A stretch of 64,000 bases of DNA from Salinimicrobium sp049680855 (lineage in GTDB: Bacteria > Bacteroidota > Bacteroidia > Flavobacteriales > Flavobacteriaceae): the NCBI RefSeq assembly GCF_049680855.1, contig NZ_JBMPGS010000005.1, positions 168,823-232,822 on the forward strand, in the 5' to 3' direction. A model generated the notes under the pieces. That model worked only from the letters and a program-made list of their open reading frames with translations. It had not been told where the DNA came from and ran no database searches. A program made the position numbers and the translations under genes. This document shows, one piece after another, positions 60,601 to 64,000 of this stretch (positions within the stretch are counted from its first letter, which is position 1; each line of letters opens with the position of its first letter).

Positions 60601-62159
60601 CGCCTCCGCACCACGACATTTATTCCATTGAAGATCTTGCCCAGTTAATCTTCGACTTGAAAAATGCCAACAGGGAAGCCAGGATAAATGTAAAACTTGT
60701 TTCTAAAATTGGCGTTGGAACTATCGCTGCCGGAGTAGCAAAAGCAAAAGCCGATGTGGTATTAATTTCCGGCTATGATGGAGGAACTGGCGCATCTCCA
60801 CTAACTTCTCTACGTCATGCCGGCTTACCCTGGGAACTTGGAATTGCAGAAGCTCATCAAACCTTACTGCTAAACGACCTGAGAAGCCGAATAGTGGTAG
60901 AATGCGACGGACAACTAAAAACAGGAAGGGATGTTGCTATCGCATGTCTTTTAGGAGCAGAAGAATTTGGTTTCTCTACGGCTCCACTTGTAGCCTCGGG
61001 CTGCATCATGATGCGTGCCTGTCATCTCAATACCTGCCCTGTGGGCATTGCAACTCAGGATCCTGAATTAAGGAAGAACTTTAAAGGTACTCCCGAAAAT
61101 GTCATTAATTTCATGTATTTCGTAGCACAGGAATTACGGCAAATCATGGCAGATTTAGGTTTCCGCACCCTGAATGAAATGGTAGGGCAAAGTCAGAAAC
61201 TTGATATGAACCACGCCATTAAACATTACAAAGCTGAAGGAATTGATCTTTCCAAGATCCTTTACAAACCACAGGTAGCCGAAAATACACCTCTTTATAA
61301 CACCCGGAAACAGGACCATCGCTTGGAAGATGTTCTGGATTTTGAAATCCTGCGGAAAGCTCACCCTGCCATTTACCGAAAAGAGAAAATGCAGCTCGAG
61401 TTCCCTATTAACAATATTAACAGAACAACCGGAGCGGTAATAAGTAATGAAATTTCAAAAATTCATGGTTCAAAAGGACTTCCGAAGGGTACATTGACGC
61501 TCAATTTCACGGGTTCTGCCGGACAAAGCTTCGGCGCATTCGCTACCAAAGGACTTACGCTGAATGTTGAAGGTAATACGAACGATTACTTCGGAAAAGG
61601 ATTAAGTGGCGCAATACTTTCTGTAAAGAAGCCTAAAAATGCTACTTTTCGATCCTGTGAAAATATCATCATTGGAAATGTTGCCCTTTACGGAGCCACC
61701 AATGGCGAAGCCTATATCAACGGAATTGGTGGTGAACGCTTCTGCGTAAGAAATTCCGGAGCAAAAGCTGTGATTGAAGGGATTGGAGATCACGGGTGTG
61801 AATATATGACCGGCGGTGTAGCGGTGATCCTTGGAAATATAGGAAGGAACTTTGCTGCAGGTATGAGCGGTGGTATTGCTTACATCTACAATCCGAAGGA
61901 AACTATCGATATGCACAATTTCAATATGGAAATGATAGGTTTGGAACAGCCTTCTTCCGAAGATAAAGAAGAGCTAAAAAGGCTGATCAAAAACCACATT
62001 TCTTACACCCAAAGCGATCTGGGGAAGGAAATCATGAGCGACTGGGAATCAAATTCAGGAAAATTCATGAAGATCATGCCTACAGAGTACAAGAAGGCAC
62101 TAAAGATTTTAGAAGAAGAGAAAATGAGAAAAGAAGAAGTAGAATTAAAAACAGCATAA
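57630..62159 (+). CDS. gltB: Glutamate synthase, large subunit
   Basis: A full-length 1509-residue GOGAT large chain. The N-terminal glutaminase domain has a short propeptide before the catalytic Cys18 in DNCGAGF. The central and FMN-binding synthase domains include GAMSFGSISKESHENLA and ISGYDGGTGASPLTS. The iron-sulfur cluster cysteines lie in CIMMRACHLNTCPVG (about 1126-1140). The C-terminal beta-helix contains VEGNTNDYFGKGLSGA and YMTGGVAVILG. It forms glutamate from glutamine and 2-oxoglutarate with GltD, encoded one base later. A near -7 box (TATTTTAG) lies about 25 bases upstream. Confidence 0.97.
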   Translation: MKPGKQGLYSPEFEHDNCGAGFICNLKGKRTNDIIHKALDILIRLEHRGAVSADGRTGDGAGILIEIPHNFFKKQCDFELPEFQEYAVGMVFFPPSSNQQKICKEIFEEQLKRQHLDILGWREVPVDKTCLGSIAARTEPNVQQIFIGKGEKEISDREFSARLFTARKIAEHKIEQSGLSEANYFYLTSLSTNTIIYKGLLMPQDINIYYPDLNDPELVTKLALVHQRFSTNTFPSWDLAQPFRYMCHNGEINTLRGNLSRMKAREELFRSDLFGEENLRELLPITSEGKSDSASMDTVLELLVQTGRSLPEAMMMMVPEAWEKNPSMGEDKKAFYEYNACIMEPWDGPASIPFTDGKYIGALLDRNGLRPSRYTLTKDGYVVMASETGVMDIEPENVELHGRLEPGRMFLVDMNEGRIIGDEEVKSKIVNERPYKEWLEQHLLPLSDVPYTGNRTPVEKIDFLTRQKLFGYTIEDIKTIISPMATLAKEATGSMGTDTPLAVLSHKPQLLFNYFKQLFAQVTNPPLDGIREEIVTDISLSIGQDRNLFDVIPEQCKKLRIQNPVISNEDLDKIKYINAPGFKAKSISILYEAEKGLNGLETRLDEIILEITDAVDEGCNIVILSDRNVDPALAPIPSLMACSFVHHMVKKHNRRSSFGIVIESAEPREPHHFAILFGYGASAINPYMVNEIIHNLVVEKEIPIEDPEEAVENFNLAIGKGIVKIMNKIGISTLHSYRGAQIFEILGLNQKFVDKYFSNTPTRIEGIGVYEIEKEIQKRYCSAFRPAETGTDLELEIGGDYRWRRSGEKHMFNPASVAKLQQAVKQNSQKTYEEYSRLINDQSKNLMTLRGMFRFKDLNPIPLEEVEPWTEIVKRFKTGAMSFGSISKESHENLAIAMNRMKAKSNSGEGGEDPSRFYKSTDGNWRNSAIKQVASGRFGVSIDYLTNAQEIQIKMAQGAKPGEGGQLPGPKVNPDIAKTRNSTPYVGLISPPPHHDIYSIEDLAQLIFDLKNANREARINVKLVSKIGVGTIAAGVAKAKADVVLISGYDGGTGASPLTSLRHAGLPWELGIAEAHQTLLLNDLRSRIVVECDGQLKTGRDVAIACLLGAEEFGFSTAPLVASGCIMMRACHLNTCPVGIATQDPELRKNFKGTPENVINFMYFVAQELRQIMADLGFRTLNEMVGQSQKLDMNHAIKHYKAEGIDLSKILYKPQVAENTPLYNTRKQDHRLEDVLDFEILRKAHPAIYRKEKMQLEFPINNINRTTGAVISNEISKIHGSKGLPKGTLTLNFTGSAGQSFGAFATKGLTLNVEGNTNDYFGKGLSGAILSVKKPKNATFRSCENIIIGNVALYGATNGEAYINGIGGERFCVRNSGAKAVIEGIGDHGCEYMTGGVAVILGNIGRNFAAGMSGGIAYIYNPKETIDMHNFNMEMIGLEQPSSEDKEELKRLIKNHISYTQSDLGKEIMSDWESNSGKFMKIMPTEYKKALKILEEEKMRKEEVELKTA

Positions 62160-62160
62160 A

Positions 62161-63618
62161 ATGGATAAATTGAGAGGATTTCTTAAATACGAACGTCGGG
62201 AAGAAGACACCATTGCTGTTCCTGAAAGAGTTAAGAATTATGAAGAGTTTGGTAAAGAACTCAGTACGGAAGAATTAAATGAACAGGGAGCCAGGTGTAT
62301 GGATTGCGGAATTCCGTTTTGTCATAGTGGATGTCCCCTGGGAAATCTCATCCCCGATTTTAATGACGCCGTTTATAAGAATGAATGGCAAAAAGCTTTA
62401 AAAATACTGCACTCCACAAATAACTTTCCAGAGTTTACCGGAAGGCTTTGCCCCGCACCCTGTGAATCTGCATGTGTTTTAGGCATCATTAAACCGCCAG
62501 TGTCTATTGAACTCATTGAAAAATACATTCCCGAACGCGGTTTCCAGGAAGGATGGATAAAAGCCGATCCACCAAAGGAACGTACCGGGAAAACCGTTGC
62601 TGTTGTAGGCTCGGGCCCTGCAGGTCTTGCAGCTGCACAACAGTTGAATCGTGCTGGCCATAACGTGACCGTGCTGGAAAGAGATAAAAAAGTTGGTGGG
62701 CTTCTTCGATACGGCATCCCAGATTTTAAGCTGGAGAAAAGAATTATAGACCGTAGAATTGCCATTCTGGAAGAAGAAGGAATAGAATTCAAAACTGAAA
62801 CAAATGTAGGGGTAAATTATTCGGTGGAAAAATTACAAGAGTTTGATGCTATTGTTCTTTGTGGCGGTGCAACCGAAAGAAGGTCTTTGCCTATACACGG
62901 CGCAGAGGCAAAAGGGGTAGTACAGGCAATGGATTTTCTTAAAAAGAACAATGAGGTTGTCGATGGCCTTTCTGAACCTGTACAGCAGCTTAGCGCGAAG
63001 GATAAGCACGTGATCGTTATAGGAGGCGGCGATACAGGATCTGATTGTGTAGGTACTTCTAACAGGCACGGGGCTAAATCTGTAACAAATTTTGAAATAA
63101 TGCCGATGCCTTCTAATTCCCGAACCATTGACAATCCATGGCCCTATTGGCCCTTTACGTTAAAAACTACTTCATCGCACAAGGAAGGAGTGGAGAGGAA
63201 CTGGAGTATCGCGACCAGAAAATTTATTACCGATGATCAGGGAAATTTAAAAGCCCTGGAGACCATAGAGGTTGAATGGGTGAAAACGGAAGGCGGGGTT
63301 CCAAAGCTGCAGGAAATTGAGGGAACTGAAAAAGAATGGCCTTGTAATCTTGCTTTACTGGCTCTCGGATTTACAGGGCCTGAAAAAACGCTAAGTCAGC
63401 AGCTCGGACTTCAGGTTGACACACGAACAAATATAAAGGCAGATAAATTTCAAACAAATATACCTAAAATTTTTGCTGCAGGAGATATGCGCCGCGGGCA
63501 ATCATTAATAGTATGGGCAATTTCTGAAGGCCGGGAAGCCGCAAGAGAAGTAGACAAATTTTTAATGGGTAAAACAGTCTTACCGACCAAAGGAAAAGGA
63601 GATCTCCCTGCCGCTTAA
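62161..63618 (+). CDS. gltD: Glutamate synthase, small subunit
   Basis: A 485-residue flavoprotein that supplies electrons from NAD(P)H to GltB. The N-terminal iron-sulfur motif is CMDCGIPFCHSGCPLGNLIPDFND, with LCPAPCESACVLGI next. FAD-binding is VVGSGPAGLAAAQQL, and the pyridine-nucleotide site is VIGGGDTGSDC. The C-terminal AAGDMRRGQSLIVWAI is also typical. It starts one base after gltB and ends before a strong terminator, so the two form an operon. With the nearby P-II, Amt and GDH genes it makes this a nitrogen-assimilation region. Confidence 0.97.
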   Translation: MDKLRGFLKYERREEDTIAVPERVKNYEEFGKELSTEELNEQGARCMDCGIPFCHSGCPLGNLIPDFNDAVYKNEWQKALKILHSTNNFPEFTGRLCPAPCESACVLGIIKPPVSIELIEKYIPERGFQEGWIKADPPKERTGKTVAVVGSGPAGLAAAQQLNRAGHNVTVLERDKKVGGLLRYGIPDFKLEKRIIDRRIAILEEEGIEFKTETNVGVNYSVEKLQEFDAIVLCGGATERRSLPIHGAEAKGVVQAMDFLKKNNEVVDGLSEPVQQLSAKDKHVIVIGGGDTGSDCVGTSNRHGAKSVTNFEIMPMPSNSRTIDNPWPYWPFTLKTTSSHKEGVERNWSIATRKFITDDQGNLKALETIEVEWVKTEGGVPKLQEIEGTEKEWPCNLALLALGFTGPEKTLSQQLGLQVDTRTNIKADKFQTNIPKIFAAGDMRRGQSLIVWAISEGREAAREVDKFLMGKTVLPTKGKGDLPAA

Positions 63619-63642
63619 CAGCAACAGCTCCCCAATTCTTAT

Positions 63643-63679
63643 GACAAAAGCAACCTGTTGAAGGTTGCTTTTGTCTTTT
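63643..63679 (+). terminator. Terminator after gltBD
   Basis: GACAAAAGCAACCT pairs perfectly over 14 bp with AGGTTGCTTTTGTC around a five-base loop, followed by TTTTA. Confidence 0.9.
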
Positions 63680-63855
63680 AGTCTTTTTGCGGATATATTA
63701 TAACTTGAAAAATTGAGCATTTCAATATAGATCCAGCACATCCAATAATTTTGTTGAATAAGAGGTCTTTAATCAATATATAATTATATACTAGCTCACT
63801 TTGTAAGTAATCCTGTCGCAACCTTTTGAACTTATACTTAATTTACTTTACTCCA

Positions 63856-63893
63856 TAAAAAAACCCTTCATCAAGTTCATGATGAAGGGTTTA
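63856..63893 (-). terminator. Terminator after the 5S rRNA gene
   Basis: AAACCCTTCATCA pairs with TGATGAAGGGTTT over 13 bp. On the minus strand it is followed by a T-run, immediately downstream of the 5S rRNA. Confidence 0.93.
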
Positions 63894-63900
63894 AAAAAAA

Positions 63901-64000
<100 letters not shown>

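Overview
The window reads as chromosomal core sequence from a gliding-lineage member of the Bacteroidota, most likely family Flavobacteriaceae. The evidence is a GldJ lipoprotein, the type IX secretion (T9SS) protein PorV, a giant adhesin ending in a gliding-motility-associated C-terminal sorting domain, PorP/SprF and OmpA partners, DUF5723 and DUF4136 envelope proteins, a PafA-type phosphatase, and many promoters of the Bacteroidota type (TAnnTTTG as the -7 box). Base composition is moderately AT-rich, coding density is high, and I see no transposase, integrase, phage gene, CRISPR array or defence cassette.

Layout. 1-8.4 kb: start of a rhomboid protease, rarA, a translationally coupled three-gene envelope cluster of unknown function, a HAD nucleotidase, a polysaccharide deacetylase, radC and mpl. 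8.8-16.2 kb: a co-directional T9SS surface module (1589-residue adhesin with four near-identical 85-residue repeats, PorP/SprF protein, OmpA-family protein). 16.3-24.8 kb: DUF4136 lipoprotein, obgE, a fused HPRT-adenylate kinase, purK-purE, an M3 peptidase, an ECF sigma factor with a small Cys-containing protein, and a UbiA-like membrane protein. 25-33.9 kb: gcvP, a FabH-like ketosynthase with a methyltransferase and a glycosyltransferase, pafA, and mlaE-mlaF. 33.9-47.6 kb: DUF389 protein, manC, SprT-like protein, SDR, M28 peptidase, pdhC-pdhA, cdd, porV, gldJ, murF and a beta-barrel protein. 47.8-51.3 kb: two tRNA-Val genes, folC and a TonB-ExbD-ExbB operon. 51.4-63.6 kb: glutamate dehydrogenase, P-II, Amt, anmK, an acyl-CoA dehydrogenase and gltB-gltD. 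The window ends inside a 5S rRNA, so an rRNA operon on the minus strand lies just beyond.

Functional themes. Nitrogen assimilation is concentrated at 51-64 kb (ammonium uptake, P-II sensing, GDH and GOGAT). Cell-wall and envelope work is spread through the window (mpl, murF, anmK, mlaEF, manC, tonB-exbBD). Purine metabolism (hpt-adk, purK, purE) and central carbon metabolism (pdhA, pdhC, gcvP) sit between them.

The most unusual signal is not a gene. A short palindrome, AAAATGNCATTTT, occurs exactly six times and with one mismatch six more times, in coding and non-coding DNA and in different reading frames, far above a rough chance expectation. The second is the absence of porU between porV and gldJ, where it normally lies in flavobacteria. 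I found no clearly new multi-gene system; the coupled cluster at 1.56-4.29 kb is the best uncharacterised candidate.
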